This document shows, one piece after another, positions 16,224 through 25,487 of a stretch of 37,750 bases of DNA. Position 1 is the stretch's first letter, and each line of letters starts with the position of its first letter. The stretch spans positions 254,574-292,323 of the forward strand of contig NZ_LKEH01000027.1 of NCBI RefSeq assembly GCF_001642795.1, read 5' to 3'. Both the position numbers and the translations under genes were made by a program. The notes below the pieces were generated by a model, which did no database searches, was not told the origin of the DNA, and worked only from the letters and a program-made list of their open reading frames with translations. This DNA comes from Pseudomonas viridiflava (GTDB lineage Bacteria > Pseudomonadota > Gammaproteobacteria > Pseudomonadales > Pseudomonadaceae).

Positions 16224-16776
16224 TGCGGTTCACCGTTCTGCCTAAAAGCGCAGTCTGGCGGGCCATGAACGGATAGTGTTCAAGCCGTGCCTGCATGAGG
16301 CAGTGTGGCTGGCCGAGCAGGCTCATCTCCTTGAGCGTTTCCCAGTGCAGACTCTGGAAGTAGTCCTCGTTGGCGTGTTGCACTGTTGCCAGAAAGGTAT
16401 GACAGCCCAGGTCCAGTGCCTTGGACACGGCCTCGTTGACCAGCGCTTTGCCGATCATTCCATAGCGGCGGTATTGACGATCAACACACAGTCGCCCTCC
16501 GTACCAGACCCCTGGCGTCTCTTCGTAAATGCGTACTGCGCCGATGACGCGTTCCGGCATGCCACAGTGGTGAGCCACTGCCACGATCGGTAGCGCTTTG
16601 AAGTCGTTTTCGTCTTTATCTTGCGCAAGCAGCTGCTGCTCTTCGGAAAACACGGCTCGGCGCAGTGCGTAATAATGCCGTCGCTCCCAGGCCTCATCAG
16701 CCGGTTTGACCAGCATGTCACCGGCGAGAAAGTCTTTGAAGGTTCCGTCGATCAAAGCAAAGGCATGTTCGGCCAT
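16216..16776 (-). CDS. nitE: GNAT N-acetyltransferase of the Nit1C cluster (MSMEG_0567 family)
   Basis: A 186-residue GCN5-related acyltransferase. The acetyl-CoA-binding loop is represented by RLCVDRQYRRYGMIGKALVN (R-x-x-G-like pyrophosphate loop), followed by the GCHTFLATVQHANEDYF motif. An acyl-CoA-dependent transfer to an amine is expected, acceptor unknown. It lies between the radical SAM gene (19 bases after its stop) and nitF (8-base overlap). The end LLGQPHCLMQARLEHYP is typical of the version paired with the AIR-synthase-like protein. Confidence 0.88.
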   Translation of the reverse strand: MAEHAFALIDGTFKDFLAGDMLVKPADEAWERRHYYALRRAVFSEEQQLLAQDKDENDFKALPIVAVAHHCGMPERVIGAVRIYEETPGVWYGGRLCVDRQYRRYGMIGKALVNEAVSKALDLGCHTFLATVQHANEDYFQSLHWETLKEMSLLGQPHCLMQARLEHYPFMARQTALLGRTVNRNG

Positions 16777-16795
16777 GGCGTGCGCTCCCGCTCCG

Positions 16796-17953
16796 TTACT
16801 CGTGGTGTTTCAGTGCTGAGCACGCGCCACATTTGGCGCAGCCCGCGTTGATATTGTCCGAGTGCAAGCCATGCCGGCGCAGACTCGCCCCGATACGGGG
16901 GTAGAGCCGTTGCATGAATCCATTGTCCGGCTTGGGGTGACGGGCGAGCGGGGTCCCATCGATGGGCACGAAGGGCACGACGAACGGATACACGCCGACA
17001 CTCGCCAGGCGCTCGCTCATCTGCGCAATGGCGTCTTCGCTGTCGCCGAGCCCGGCCAGAATATAAGTGCTGACCTGGCCCCGGCCGAACACCTGAACTG
17101 CTGCATCGAAGGCGCTGAAGTAGCGCTCCAGCGGCACTTGCGCCTTGCCGGGCATGATGCGTTGACGGACCGCATCGGTGACGGCTTCAAGGTGCATGCC
17201 CAGCGAGACCACGCCGCTGTCCCTGAGTCGTTGGAACCATGCGTCGTCATCCGGGGGTTCACATTGCGCCTGGATGGGCAGATCAACTGCGGCTGTCACC
17301 GCCGTTGCAGATTCACACAGTACCGCTGCTCCCCGATCACTGGTCTGTGGGGTGCCGGTGGTCATCACCATGTGCTTGACGTTGTCCAGTTCGACCGCAG
17401 CCTTCGCCACTTCGGCCAGCTGTGCCGGACGCTTGCGGGCGATGGTTTTGCCGTTGGCAAGCGACTGGCTGATGGCGCAGAACTGACAGGACGTAGCTGT
17501 CTCGTTCATGCGGATGCAATGCTGCAGGATCGTGGTGGCCAGTACGTCATTGCTGTGCAAGGTAGCGATTTTCCAGTAAGGAATGCCGTCCTCGGTGTTC
17601 AGTCCATAGAACCTGGGTACGCCGGGCAGCTCAACCTGACCGACCTGCAGACCCTCGCGAAAAATCAGCGCCTGAGCGCCGTCTGCGCCTGGACGCGCAG
17701 AGTAGGGCGAGTCAAGCGAAGCATGGTTAAGCATTGGCACCATCGCGGTGTGCTCACCCAGACTCAGCGCCTTATGGTCGGATGGCCCGGCGCCGCCTTT
17801 GCGAGACAGACCGTCCGCGCCTTCCCAGCGCACGCCATGGCATTGCAGCTCGGCGAGAAGGTCTGCATTGAGGTTCCTGACCGATATCAAGCCCACGTCG
17901 TTGGCTTTATGAGCAGGCATCCCGGCAGGCTTGTGTACGATCAAGTCATTCAT
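16796..17953 (-). CDS. nitD: Radical SAM protein of the Nit1C cluster (MSMEG_0568 family)
   Basis: A 385-residue protein. Start at ATG 17953 behind a strong GAGGAGG; it overlaps the nitrilase stop by 8 bases. The presumed iron-sulfur cysteines are Cys146, Cys156 and Cys159 ([17 protein letters not shown]), a C-x9-C-x2-C arrangement rather than C-x3-C-x2-[15 protein letters not shown] and the [20 protein letters not shown] region fit the radical SAM barrel of biotin-synthase-like enzymes. A second cysteine cluster ends the protein ([14 protein letters not shown]), possibly an auxiliary [4Fe-4S] site. It would cleave S-adenosylmethionine and act on an unknown substrate. The conserved pairing with the nitrilase suggests work on a nitrile-derived or nitrile-forming compound. 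Confidence 0.9.
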   Translation of the reverse strand: MNDLIVHKPAGMPAHKANDVGLISVRNLNADLLAELQCHGVRWEGADGLSRKGGAGPSDHKALSLGEHTAMVPMLNHASLDSPYSARPGADGAQALIFREGLQVGQVELPGVPRFYGLNTEDGIPYWKIATLHSNDVLATTILQHCIRMNETATSCQFCAISQSLANGKTIARKRPAQLAEVAKAAVELDNVKHMVMTTGTPQTSDRGAAVLCESATAVTAAVDLPIQAQCEPPDDDAWFQRLRDSGVVSLGMHLEAVTDAVRQRIMPGKAQVPLERYFSAFDAAVQVFGRGQVSTYILAGLGDSEDAIAQMSERLASVGVYPFVVPFVPIDGTPLARHPKPDNGFMQRLYPRIGASLRRHGLHSDNINAGCAKCGACSALKHHE

Positions 17954-18899
17954 GTGAGGCCTCCTCGAATGATCCGTGCAGGTCATGCACATGAGCGGTC
18001 GCGCGACGGTCGATCAACAGGCTCAGCAGTTCGGGCCGGCTGTAATGTCCGACCGAGTCCATCATGCGTTTGCGTTTGTCGATCAGGGCGAAGTCGAGGT
18101 CGGCGATGACTGTGCCTTCGCCTTCTGTACGTTGACCAAGCACCTTGCCTTCCGGAGAGATGATTGCGGTGAAGCAGCCGCCCGATATCGGCTCCAGCGC
18201 ACAGCCCGTGTCCATCATGATCTGTGTCTGTTGCCCGGCATCCAGCCACGCGGTGGCGTTGACCACGAAACAGCCGCTTTCCAGCGCGTGATGGCGGATG
18301 GTGACTTCCATTTGCTCGGCAAAGATCTGCCCGACCAGCGAGCCTGGGAACATGGCGGCATGGATCTGTTCGCCGTCAGCCATCAAGGCGTAGCGAGCGA
18401 GAGGGTTATAGTGTTCCCAGCACGCCAGCGCGCCGATCCGGCCGACGGCGCTGTCGGTGGCTTTCAGGCCCGATCCATCACCTTGCCCCCAGACCATGCG
18501 CTCGTGATAAGTCGGCGTGATCTTGCGGCGATGCTGGATCAGCGAGCCGTCGGAATCAAAAAGCAGTTGTGCGTTATAAATCGTTCCCCCATCGCGTTCA
18601 TTTATGCCGATGCAGGCTACGATTCCGGCTTCGCGGCAGGCTTCGCCGATCTGCCGGGTCACGTCAGAGGGAACCGTCACAGATTCTTCCAGCAGTTTCA
18701 GGTGCTGTCTGCCCATGGCGAAAGGTGGCTGGACGAATGAGAAATAAGGGTAATAAGGCACCACGGTTTCAGGAAACACTGCGAACTGCACACCATCACG
18801 GCCCAGGTCGAGCAGCGTGTTGCACAGTTTTGCGACTGTGGCTTCGCGTGAATACAACACAGGGCTGAACTGAACGGCGGCAGCACGGATTGTTGGCAT
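17946..18899 (-). CDS. nitC: Nitrilase of the Nit1C cluster (Nit6803 type)
   Basis: A 317-residue cytoplasmic nitrilase that hydrolyses R-CN to the acid and ammonia. The catalytic triad is complete: Glu44 ([15 protein letters not shown]), Lys126 ([20 protein letters not shown], with the second Glu133) and Cys160 ([14 protein letters not shown]). The C-terminus is short compared with filament-forming microbial nitrilases. It follows nitB after 140 bases and overlaps nitD. In Pseudomonas strains that use cyanide as nitrogen source the orthologous gene is required for growth on cyanide, from literature as I recall it. Natural nitriles or cyanide adducts are the likely substrates. Confidence 0.95.
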   Translation of the reverse strand: MPTIRAAAVQFSPVLYSREATVAKLCNTLLDLGRDGVQFAVFPETVVPYYPYFSFVQPPFAMGRQHLKLLEESVTVPSDVTRQIGEACREAGIVACIGINERDGGTIYNAQLLFDSDGSLIQHRRKITPTYHERMVWGQGDGSGLKATDSAVGRIGALACWEHYNPLARYALMADGEQIHAAMFPGSLVGQIFAEQMEVTIRHHALESGCFVVNATAWLDAGQQTQIMMDTGCALEPISGGCFTAIISPEGKVLGQRTEGEGTVIADLDFALIDKRKRMMDSVGHYSRPELLSLLIDRRATAHVHDLHGSFEEASHE

Positions 18900-18967
18900 G
18901 TTTCGATTTCCTGTCGTTTGAAACCGAGAGCGGTCAAGGGGCGAGGCGCGTCAGCCGCCTTGGTGAG

Positions 18968-18985
18968 GCCGGGAAATTACCCGGC
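18968..18985. other. Stem-loop in the nitB-nitC intercistronic gap
   Basis: GCCGGG and CCCGGC pair perfectly around AAATTA inside the 140-base gap between nitB and nitC, the only sizeable gap in the operon. No T-run follows on the minus strand. It may be an mRNA processing or stability element separating nitB from the distal genes. Confidence 0.35.
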
Positions 18986-19039
18986 AGCGGCTCGGCGGCT
19001 TCGACGGTCAGGGCTCCTGCGTAATCAGCGGTTGCCGAC

Positions 19040-19522
19040 TTACGCTGTCCAGGTATCAATGATCATCGCGCCTTCGCGACGCATCAGAAGCCGCAGATCC
19101 ATGACATCCAACGGGTTGATCGGGCGGATGCCTTCGATGAGGGCTTTCTCGGTCTGACCGTAGAGTGCCTGCAGGGCAAAGCGGCAGGCATAGACTTCGC
19201 CGCCTTCGGACATGAACGCTTTCAGCTGGTTGTTGACCGCCAGGTGGCCGGGGAACGCTTCGGCACCCAAGGTAGGAAAACCGCGCTGCACGCCCAATTG
19301 GACACCAGGGCCGTACAGCAGGATTTTGGTTTCAAACCCTTTACGCAGCAGGCGCTTGGCTTGCAGCATATTGACCAGGCCAATGGAGCCTTCGAAGGCG
19401 ATGGTGTGGAACGTGATCAGCACTTTCTCGCCGGGTTCGGCCTTTACGTCCTCGAAGACTTTCTCTTCGTAATTGACCAGAAAGTCGCCGTCTTGGTAAT
19501 GAGCAATGTCCACGGTTGGCAT
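19040..19522 (-). CDS. nitB: Nit1C conserved protein (MSMEG_0572/Sll0783 family)
   Basis: A 160-residue protein, first gene of the nit operon, starting [20 protein letters not shown]. It is the family often annotated as nitrogen-starvation response protein. The middle part resembles a DsrE-like fold ([20 protein letters not shown], then [19 protein letters not shown] and [16 protein letters not shown]), with one Cys near residue 113. That resemblance is my inference. Function is unknown; conservation with the nitrilase suggests a role in substrate handling or sensing. GGAG precedes the ATG, and a sigma54 promoter lies about 65 bases upstream. Confidence 0.85.
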   Translation of the reverse strand: MPTVDIAHYQDGDFLVNYEEKVFEDVKAEPGEKVLITFHTIAFEGSIGLVNMLQAKRLLRKGFETKILLYGPGVQLGVQRGFPTLGAEAFPGHLAVNNQLKAFMSEGGEVYACRFALQALYGQTEKALIEGIRPINPLDVMDLRLLMRREGAMIIDTWTA

Positions 19523-19586
19523 ATCGTCTTCTCCAGTGAGTCATGTTTTGTCAGCGGCCGAAGGCGGCTGAGTGCATGAGTACAAG

Positions 19587-19602
19587 AGCGAATCACGTGC
19601 CA
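19587..19602 (-). promoter_or_regulatory. Sigma54 promoter of the nitB-H operon
   Basis: The minus strand reads TGGCACGTGATTCGCT. The -24 element is perfect, the -12 element is TCGC instead of TTGC, and GG and GC are ten bases apart. Start of transcription is expected near 19576, about 54 bases before nitB. The divergent nitA gene encodes a sigma54 activator. Confidence 0.88.
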
Positions 19603-19630
19603 GAAATTAATGTGGCTGCCGCAAGGCATC

Positions 19631-19643
19631 CAACTGGTTGAAT
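19631..19643 (-). promoter_or_regulatory. IHF-like site in the nitA-nitB region
   Basis: Plus-strand CAACTGGTTGAAT matches YAANNNNTTGATW with one mismatch. It lies between the sigma54 promoter and the palindromes at 19705-19734, where DNA bending would help enhancer contact. A chance match is possible. Confidence 0.35.
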
Positions 19644-19704
19644 CTGAACGGTTATTGGATCTGCAACGCTTTTTTGGACGCTTTCTGATGCTTTCGCCGC
19701 GTCA

Positions 19705-19734
19705 CGTATTCCCGTAGTAATACGAATATTCGTA
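19705..19734. promoter_or_regulatory. Overlapping palindromes, candidate NitA enhancer site
   Basis: CGTATT (19705-19710) and AATACG (19719-19724) form an inverted repeat with 8-base spacer. It overlaps a perfect 14-bp palindrome TACGAATATTCGTA (19721-19734). The block is about 103-132 bases upstream of the -24 box of the nit operon and 24 bases before the nitA start, a typical place for an upstream activating sequence that also gives autoregulation. Confidence 0.7.
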
Positions 19735-19757
19735 GCCAAAAAACACGAGATATCGTA

Positions 19758-21695
19758 ATGAGCGAGCCAGATTCTCTCAACGGTTGGGCCGACCTGGCCT
19801 ATTCGTCTCGACACATGGTGTTTGAGCATTGCGCTGAAGCCATCGCCTTGCTCGATCCGGTCGCCGATCGATTTGGCGATCTGAACATCGCCGCCTGCAA
19901 ACTGCTGGGATACCCCCGGCAGGAACTGTTGAAACTGCCGGTGAGCAAGCTGTTCGGGCATCAGTTGGCCGACCTCATCGTGTTCACCCAGGCAGTAATG
20001 GACAAAGGGCACGGCTGGAGCGAAGACCTGAGTTGCAACTGCAAGACCGGCGAACGGATCGAACTGGCATTGTCAGCCACGATTCTGCAGATCAAAGGCA
20101 GCCCGCAACTGATCCTCGTGATGCGAGAGGTCAGCCAGGAAAAGTATCAGCGTGATCAGGCGCATACCGAACGCACGATGCGCGGCGGGCTTATCGAGTG
20201 GCGTAATATTCTCAACCTGTTCCAGGAAAGCGAACGCGATAACCAGCTTTTACTCAGTGCCGTGGGCGATGGGATCTACAGCATCAACCCGGATGGACTG
20301 GCCACTTTCGTCAACCCGGCAGGCGCCCGGATGCTGGGATGGGAGCCTCAGGACATGATCGGCAAGAACATTCACCGGATTCACCACCACACCCATGCCG
20401 ACGGCAGCCACTACCCGGTTGAAGATTGCCCCATCTACAAGGCCGTGCGGGACGGTGTCGTCCATGAGGGCCGCCAGGAAGTTTTCTGGCGAAGGGATGG
20501 AACGTCCTTCCCTGTGGAATTCACCAGCACACCTGTGATCACCGATGGCCGGATCGCGGGAGCGGTCGTGGTGTTTCGCGATATCACCGAGCGCCGCAAT
20601 ACCGAGCGCCAGCTTCAAAGCGCCCTTGAAGAACTCAAAGTGCTGAAGCATCGACTGGAGGAGCAAAACGCCTACCTGCAGGAAGAAATCCATACGGAAC
20701 ACAATTTTCGGGAGATAGTGGGGCAGAGCGAGCCCATCCTTAAGATCATCAAACAAGTGGATGTCGTGGCGCCCACGGACGCCAGCGTGCTGATCAATGG
20801 CGAGTCCGGTACGGGCAAGGAGCTCATTGCCCGGGCCATTCACCAGGCCAGCCGACGCAGCGCAAATCCGCTGATCAGGGTCAACTGTGCGGCGATCCCT
20901 GCCGAGCTGTTCGAGAGCGAGTTTTTTGGTCACATTCGGGGTGCGTTTACCGGCGCCATACGTGACAGGGTCGGACGCTTCGAACTGGCCGATGGCGGGA
21001 CATTATTTCTCGATGAGGTCGGCGAGATCCCGCTGGATCTGCAAAGCAAGTTGCTGCGTGTACTGCAGGAAGGGCAGTTCGAACGTGTGGGCGAGGAGCG
21101 TACGCGCAAGGTCGATGTGCGCATCATCGCTGCGACCAACCGCGACCTGCGGCAAGAGGTGGCTGGCAAAAGGTTCCGCGAGGACCTGTACTTCCGGTTG
21201 AACGTGTTTCCAATTCAGTCACCCGCGCTTCGCGAACGCCCGATGGACATTGCGCCGCTCGCTGCGCATTTTCTCAAACAGACAGCCAAGCGCTTGAACA
21301 TGCCCGGCCGCCGCCTTCGCAACAGCGATATCGACCGCCTGCAGCACTATTCATGGCCTGGAAATATTCGTGAACTGCAGAATGTCATTGAGCGCGCACT
21401 GATCACCTCTCGTGGCGCCGACCTCGCCCTGGACCTGCCCGATGAACCGGGTCAACCCAAGATCCAGCCTGTGATGGAGTCGTCCGCAACCCCTGTCGTT
21501 TTAACGGACGCGCAAGTGCGGGAGCTGGAGCGCAGAAACATGCGCGCCGCTCTTGAAGCGACCAGGGGGAAACTCTTCGGCAAGGGTGGGGCGGCAGAGT
21601 TGCTGGGTTTGAAGCCCACCACGCTGGCTTCGCGATTGAAGCGACTGGACATCGAACCAGGCGGTGGTGAGGGCGGCGCTTCGACGCGTGACTGA
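19758..21695 (+). CDS. nitA: Sigma54-dependent activator of the Nit1C cluster (PAS-PAS-AAA+-Fis)
   Basis: A 645-residue enhancer-binding protein. A PAS-like domain covers about residues 20-125 ([20 protein letters not shown]) and a second PAS with PAC region 160-280 ([20 protein letters not shown]). A coiled coil follows at 280-310. The AAA+ domain (315-555) has Walker A GESGTGKE (348-355), GAFTGA (395-400), Walker B GGTLFLDE (413-420) and the sensor region [13 protein letters not shown] Fis-type helix-turn-helix ends the protein (585-632, [20 protein letters not shown]). Lack of a receiver domain suggests ligand or redox sensing by the PAS domains; a His-rich stretch [12 protein letters not shown] in PAS2 could bind metal or haem, which is inference. 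It is divergent from nitB and presumably activates nitB-H. Confidence 0.93.
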   Translation: MSEPDSLNGWADLAYSSRHMVFEHCAEAIALLDPVADRFGDLNIAACKLLGYPRQELLKLPVSKLFGHQLADLIVFTQAVMDKGHGWSEDLSCNCKTGERIELALSATILQIKGSPQLILVMREVSQEKYQRDQAHTERTMRGGLIEWRNILNLFQESERDNQLLLSAVGDGIYSINPDGLATFVNPAGARMLGWEPQDMIGKNIHRIHHHTHADGSHYPVEDCPIYKAVRDGVVHEGRQEVFWRRDGTSFPVEFTSTPVITDGRIAGAVVVFRDITERRNTERQLQSALEELKVLKHRLEEQNAYLQEEIHTEHNFREIVGQSEPILKIIKQVDVVAPTDASVLINGESGTGKELIARAIHQASRRSANPLIRVNCAAIPAELFESEFFGHIRGAFTGAIRDRVGRFELADGGTLFLDEVGEIPLDLQSKLLRVLQEGQFERVGEERTRKVDVRIIAATNRDLRQEVAGKRFREDLYFRLNVFPIQSPALRERPMDIAPLAAHFLKQTAKRLNMPGRRLRNSDIDRLQHYSWPGNIRELQNVIERALITSRGADLALDLPDEPGQPKIQPVMESSATPVVLTDAQVRELERRNMRAALEATRGKLFGKGGAAELLGLKPTTLASRLKRLDIEPGGGEGGASTRD

Positions 21696-21703
21696 TGCCG
21701 CAT

Positions 21704-21723
21704 GCTGTTGATCCGGCAACAGC
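21704..21723. other. Stem-loop after nitA
   Basis: GCTGTTG and CAACAGC form a perfect 7-bp stem with loop ATCCGG nine bases after the nitA stop; flanking GCCG/CGGC could extend it. There is no T-run. It is either the 3' end of the nitA mRNA or an enhancer palindrome for the sigma54 promoter at 21864, 141 bases downstream. Confidence 0.4.
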
Positions 21724-21863
21724 GAATCGGCAATTTGCGCAGTATTCCTCGGCAGGTCCACGAGCTTTATGCTCACGGAAACGCTGGGTGATACCCGACG
21801 TAAATCCCTGAAAGCACCGAGGACCATGCTTCGCAGCGATGTTCAACCCTCAGCGCCTTGCTC

Positions 21864-21879
21864 GGGCACGGCCTGTGCA
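21864..21879 (+). promoter_or_regulatory. Probable sigma54 promoter of the ribose-type ABC operon
   Basis: GGGCACGGCCTGTGCA keeps the invariant GG and GC ten bases apart and matches TGGCACG-N4-TTGCA except at the first base and the first base of the -12 element. Transcription would start near 21890, 32 bases before the binding-protein start. Confidence 0.65.
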
Positions 21880-21921
21880 CTGCTCCTCGGATTCCTGTCC
21901 TGAATCTGCGGAGCTACCCCG

Positions 21922-22926
21922 ATGCCCGATGCCGTTCCCCCTTCGACTTCCAACCGATTTGGCAAACACTGGCGCGCACTTTCGCTGATGTTAATGGTTG
22001 CCTGCATGAGTGCATCTGCACAGGCCGATGACAGCGACGTTCCATCGTTGGCAGGCAAGCGCATCGCGATCAGCATGACCGGCACCAGTCATTACTTCGA
22101 TATCAAGGCGTTCCAGGCGCAGGTCGATGAAGTCAAGCGGCTGGGCGGCACGCCGATCACCCTGGATGCGGGGCGCAACGACAAGAACCTGGTGAACCAG
22201 CTGCAGACCGTGATCACCCAGAAACCCGATGCGGTCATCCAGACACTCGGCACCCTGAGTGTCATCGATCCCTGGCTCAAGCGCATCAGCAAGGCGGGCA
22301 TTCCACTGTTCACCATCGATGCGCCGTCGCAGTACAGCCTCAACAACACCACCTCAGACAACGTCGCCACCGGCAAGGCGCTGGCCGGACAACTGATCAA
22401 GGACGCGGGTGGTAAGGGCAACATTCTGGTGTTCAACGGTTTTTACGGCGTGCCGGTCTGCGCGATTCGCTACGACCAACTGAAGCTCGCGCTCAAGGAT
22501 CATCCAGAGCTGAAGATCATCGAGCCCGAGTTGCGCGATGTCATCCCTAATACCGTTCAGGACGCCTACTCGCAGGTCTCGGCCTTGCTCAACAAGTATC
22601 CCAAGGGCAGCGTGTCGGCCATCTGGTCGGCCTGGGACATTCCGCAACTGGGTGCCAGCAAGGCGCTGATCGATGCCGGGCGCACCGAGATCAAGACCTA
22701 TGGCGTGGACGGCACGCCGGAAGTGCTGGAACTGCTTGGCCGTAGCGATTCGCCCATCGGAGCCGTTGTGGCGCAGCAGCCGGTGCTGATTGGCAAGACT
22801 GCCGTGCAGAACGTCGCGCGCTATCTGGCGGGACAACGGGATCTGCCCAGGGAAACCCAGGTGCCTACCTTGCTCACCACTGCAGACAACCTGCCTGAAG
22901 TGCGGCAGCTTCGCGGCGACAATTGA
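21922..22926 (+). CDS. Periplasmic binding protein of a ribose-type ABC importer
   Basis: A 334-residue type I periplasmic binding protein. After an N-terminal extension a signal sequence is visible (ALSLMLMVACMSASAQA, cleavage near residue 37), then GKRIAISMTGTSHYFDIKAF. KPDAVIQTLGTLSVIDPWLK, AGIPLFTIDAPSQ and TYGVDGTPEVLELL follow the pattern of ribose/xylose/AI-2 type proteins. The ligand is not predictable. It is the first gene of a four-gene operon, with GCGGAG before the ATG and a likely sigma54 promoter upstream, and the ATPase gene starts 13 bases after its stop. Confidence 0.88.
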   Translation: MPDAVPPSTSNRFGKHWRALSLMLMVACMSASAQADDSDVPSLAGKRIAISMTGTSHYFDIKAFQAQVDEVKRLGGTPITLDAGRNDKNLVNQLQTVITQKPDAVIQTLGTLSVIDPWLKRISKAGIPLFTIDAPSQYSLNNTTSDNVATGKALAGQLIKDAGGKGNILVFNGFYGVPVCAIRYDQLKLALKDHPELKIIEPELRDVIPNTVQDAYSQVSALLNKYPKGSVSAIWSAWDIPQLGASKALIDAGRTEIKTYGVDGTPEVLELLGRSDSPIGAVVAQQPVLIGKTAVQNVARYLAGQRDLPRETQVPTLLTTADNLPEVRQLRGDN

Positions 22927-22939
22927 TCGGGGATTGACC

Positions 22940-24496
22940 ATGACTTCAGTGACGTCACCGCCTGCCTTGCACCTGCAAGGCATCTCCAAACGCTTCGGCG
23001 CGACCCAGGCGCTGGATGCGGTCAATCTGCGCGTCGAGCCGGGCACCATTCATGGTCTGGTCGGTGAAAACGGCGCGGGCAAATCGACCCTGATCAAGGT
23101 GCTGGCCGGCATACACAAGGCCGACAAGGGCAGCCTGAGCGTTCATGGCCAGTCCTTCGACGCCTTCACGCCGCGTCAGGTCGAGTCGCTGGGCGTGCAG
23201 TTCATTCATCAGGAGCGTTTGCTGCCCGCAAGCTTCACGGTGGGTGAGGCGCTGTTCTTCGGTCAGGAAATCAGGCATGGCCTGCTGGTGGATCGTCGCG
23301 CTCAAGAGCGTGAGGCTGCGCGGCTGATCCACGATTATTTCGCCATGGCGTTTCCCAAAGGGGCGCTGATCCGCGATCTGGACAGTGCCCAGCGGCAGAT
23401 CGTGCAGATCATTCGCGCGCTGATCGCGAAACCCAAAATACTGGTGTTCGACGAGCCAAGCGTGTCGCTGGTGAAGCGGGAAGTAGACCGCTTGCTGTCC
23501 ATCGTGCGTCGCCTGCGCCATGAAGGGCTGACGATTCTGTACATCTCGCATTACCTGCAGGAAATCGAATCGCTCTGTGATCAGGTGACAGTGCTGCGCA
23601 ACGGGCGCGACGTGGCAGTGGTCGATCCGGCCGTGACCAGTACCGCGCAGATTGCCCGGCTGATGGTCAATCGTGAGGTGGGCGAGCTGTATCCCCGGAC
23701 GCAGGCCATACCGGGCGCCCCGGTCCTTGTATTGAAGGGACTGGGTTCGGGAAACGCCTATGACGGCATCGACCTCACAGTGGGTCGCGGCGAAGTGGTC
23801 GGTCTGACCGGGCTGGTCGGTTCAGGGGCCAAGGAACTGCTCAAGAGCCTGTTCGGATTGGTCAAGCCTTCGCGTGGCGAGCTGCTGCTCAACGGCAAGC
23901 CGCTGCACTTGAAGTCGCCACGGGATGCTATCCGTGAGGGCATCGCGCTGGTGCCGGAAGAGCGTCGCAGCCACGGCGTCGCCCCGGCGCTGTCGGTGCT
24001 GGAAAACATCACACTGGCGAGTCTGGGCCGGTTCAGCCGCTGGGGGCTGCTGGACGGCAAGTCGCAGGTTCGCGAAAGCGAACGGCTGATCCATGAACTG
24101 GTGATCAAGACGTCGGGGCAGGGCAGCGCGGTGCAAACGCTCAGCGGTGGCAATCAGCAGAAAGTCGCGCTGGCCAAATGGCTCAGCCGACAGTCGTCGT
24201 TGTACTTGCTGGATGAGCCAAGCGTGGGTGTCGATATCGGCGCCAAGACCGAAATCTATCGGCTTATCGCCCGACTGGCCGAGGGCGGCGCTGCGGTTCT
24301 GGTGCTGTCCTCGGACCTGCCGGAACTGATCGGCATCACACAGCGCATCGTGGTGCTGCACCGGGGTCGCATCGCCGGGGAGTTCGACGCGCGCACCACC
24401 GATAGCGATGAGTTGCTGGCCTGCGCCACCGGGGCCAGTGAGCGCGAGACCGTCTTTGATCATGCCCATGAGGAGCGCCAACATGTCAGGGCTTGA
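22940..24496 (+). CDS. Ribose-type ABC importer ATPase (two fused nucleotide-binding domains)
   Basis: A 518-residue tandem ATPase of the RbsA/MglA type. Domain 1 has Walker A GENGAGKST and Walker B KILVFDEPS, but its signature region reads LDSAQRQIVQI where LSVAQ-like is usual. Domain 2 has a degenerate Walker A region (GLVGSGAKELL, as is normal for the family), a canonical signature LSGGNQQKVALAKW and Walker B LYLLDEPSVGVD. The start is ATG 22940 after GGGGA; the longer frame from 22790 lies inside the binding-protein gene. It overlaps the first permease gene by 14 bases. The protein drives import of the ligand of the preceding binding protein. Confidence 0.93.
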   Translation: MTSVTSPPALHLQGISKRFGATQALDAVNLRVEPGTIHGLVGENGAGKSTLIKVLAGIHKADKGSLSVHGQSFDAFTPRQVESLGVQFIHQERLLPASFTVGEALFFGQEIRHGLLVDRRAQEREAARLIHDYFAMAFPKGALIRDLDSAQRQIVQIIRALIAKPKILVFDEPSVSLVKREVDRLLSIVRRLRHEGLTILYISHYLQEIESLCDQVTVLRNGRDVAVVDPAVTSTAQIARLMVNREVGELYPRTQAIPGAPVLVLKGLGSGNAYDGIDLTVGRGEVVGLTGLVGSGAKELLKSLFGLVKPSRGELLLNGKPLHLKSPRDAIREGIALVPEERRSHGVAPALSVLENITLASLGRFSRWGLLDGKSQVRESERLIHELVIKTSGQGSAVQTLSGGNQQKVALAKWLSRQSSLYLLDEPSVGVDIGAKTEIYRLIARLAEGGAAVLVLSSDLPELIGITQRIVVLHRGRIAGEFDARTTDSDELLACATGASERETVFDHAHEERQHVRA

Positions 24497-25487
24497 AATT
24501 TCCCTTCATCAGTCAGCAAACCCGTCGGCAGGCTGGCTGCTGCGTCTGGCGCAGCGTGGCTCGCTGCTGGTGTTTCTGATCATTCTGCTGGGGTTTGCCC
24601 TGAGTGCGCCCAACTTCCTGAGCATCGGCAATCTCAGCAACGTGTTTGCCCAGTCGGCTGTGCTGGGCATTCTCGCGCTGGGGCTGACCTGCGTGGTCAT
24701 CGGCGGCGGCTCCAACGTGGTTCGCGGTGGGCTGGACCTGTCGCTGGCGGCCAACCTGGGATTGTGTGCGGCCGTCTACAGCAGCCTCAATAACGCAGGG
24801 CTGGAAACCTGGCAAGCAGTGGCGCTCACGCTGGGCTGCGGTCTGCTGGTCGGTGCAGTGAATGGGCTGGCAGTGGTGCTTCTGCGCTTGCCGCCGTTGC
24901 TGGCAACCCTGGCGAGCATGAACCTGGTCGCAGGGCTGGAGCTGGTGCTGACCCAGAACACCGTGCTGGCCACCGACTCTGCACTGCTGGACGCGCTGGC
25001 ATCGGGTGAGTGGCTGGGCGTACCGGCCCTGGCCTGGATGTTATTGAGTGTGGCCGCCGTGCTGCATGTGCTCATTCAGCACAGCGCCTATGGCCTGCGT
25101 CTTTACGCCATTGGCGAGTACCCGCTGGCGGCAAAAGCGGCTGGCTTGAACCCCCGTTGTTATGTGTTCTCCACTTACCTGATTGCCGGAACCTGCGCAG
25201 CACTGGGGGCGTTCTGCTCTGCGGCGGTGTTCAGCGGCAGCACGACCGGCTCTGGCGACCTGCTGCTGTCGGTTGTGGCGATCGCCTTTCTCGGCTCGGT
25301 GTTCTCCAGACGGCTGACCGCCAACATTCCCGGCACGCTTTTGGCGACCCTGTTGCTGGGTTTTCTCATCAACGGCTTTCAGTTGCTGAACATTTCCAGC
25401 TTCTGGGTCAACGGCGTGCAAGGCGTGCTGATTCTGCTGGTCGTGGCCTTTTCTGGCGCTGTCGGCCAAACGGAGGGTGAACAATGA
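24483..25487 (+). CDS. Ribose-type ABC importer permease 1
   Basis: A 334-residue integral membrane protein of the BPD_transp_2 (RbsC) family. It has roughly eight to ten hydrophobic helices, for example LLVFLIILLGFALSA and LGILALGLTCVVIGGGSN, and the family loop GGLDLSLAANLG. AIGEYPLAAKAAGL is the conserved cytoplasmic loop that contacts the ATPase. Start at ATG 24483 behind GAGGAG, inside the end of the ATPase gene. The stop overlaps the next permease start (ATGA at 25484-25487). The two permeases probably form a heterodimer. Confidence 0.92.
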   Translation: MSGLEISLHQSANPSAGWLLRLAQRGSLLVFLIILLGFALSAPNFLSIGNLSNVFAQSAVLGILALGLTCVVIGGGSNVVRGGLDLSLAANLGLCAAVYSSLNNAGLETWQAVALTLGCGLLVGAVNGLAVVLLRLPPLLATLASMNLVAGLELVLTQNTVLATDSALLDALASGEWLGVPALAWMLLSVAAVLHVLIQHSAYGLRLYAIGEYPLAAKAAGLNPRCYVFSTYLIAGTCAALGAFCSAAVFSGSTTGSGDLLLSVVAIAFLGSVFSRRLTANIPGTLLATLLLGFLINGFQLLNISSFWVNGVQGVLILLVVAFSGAVGQTEGEQ

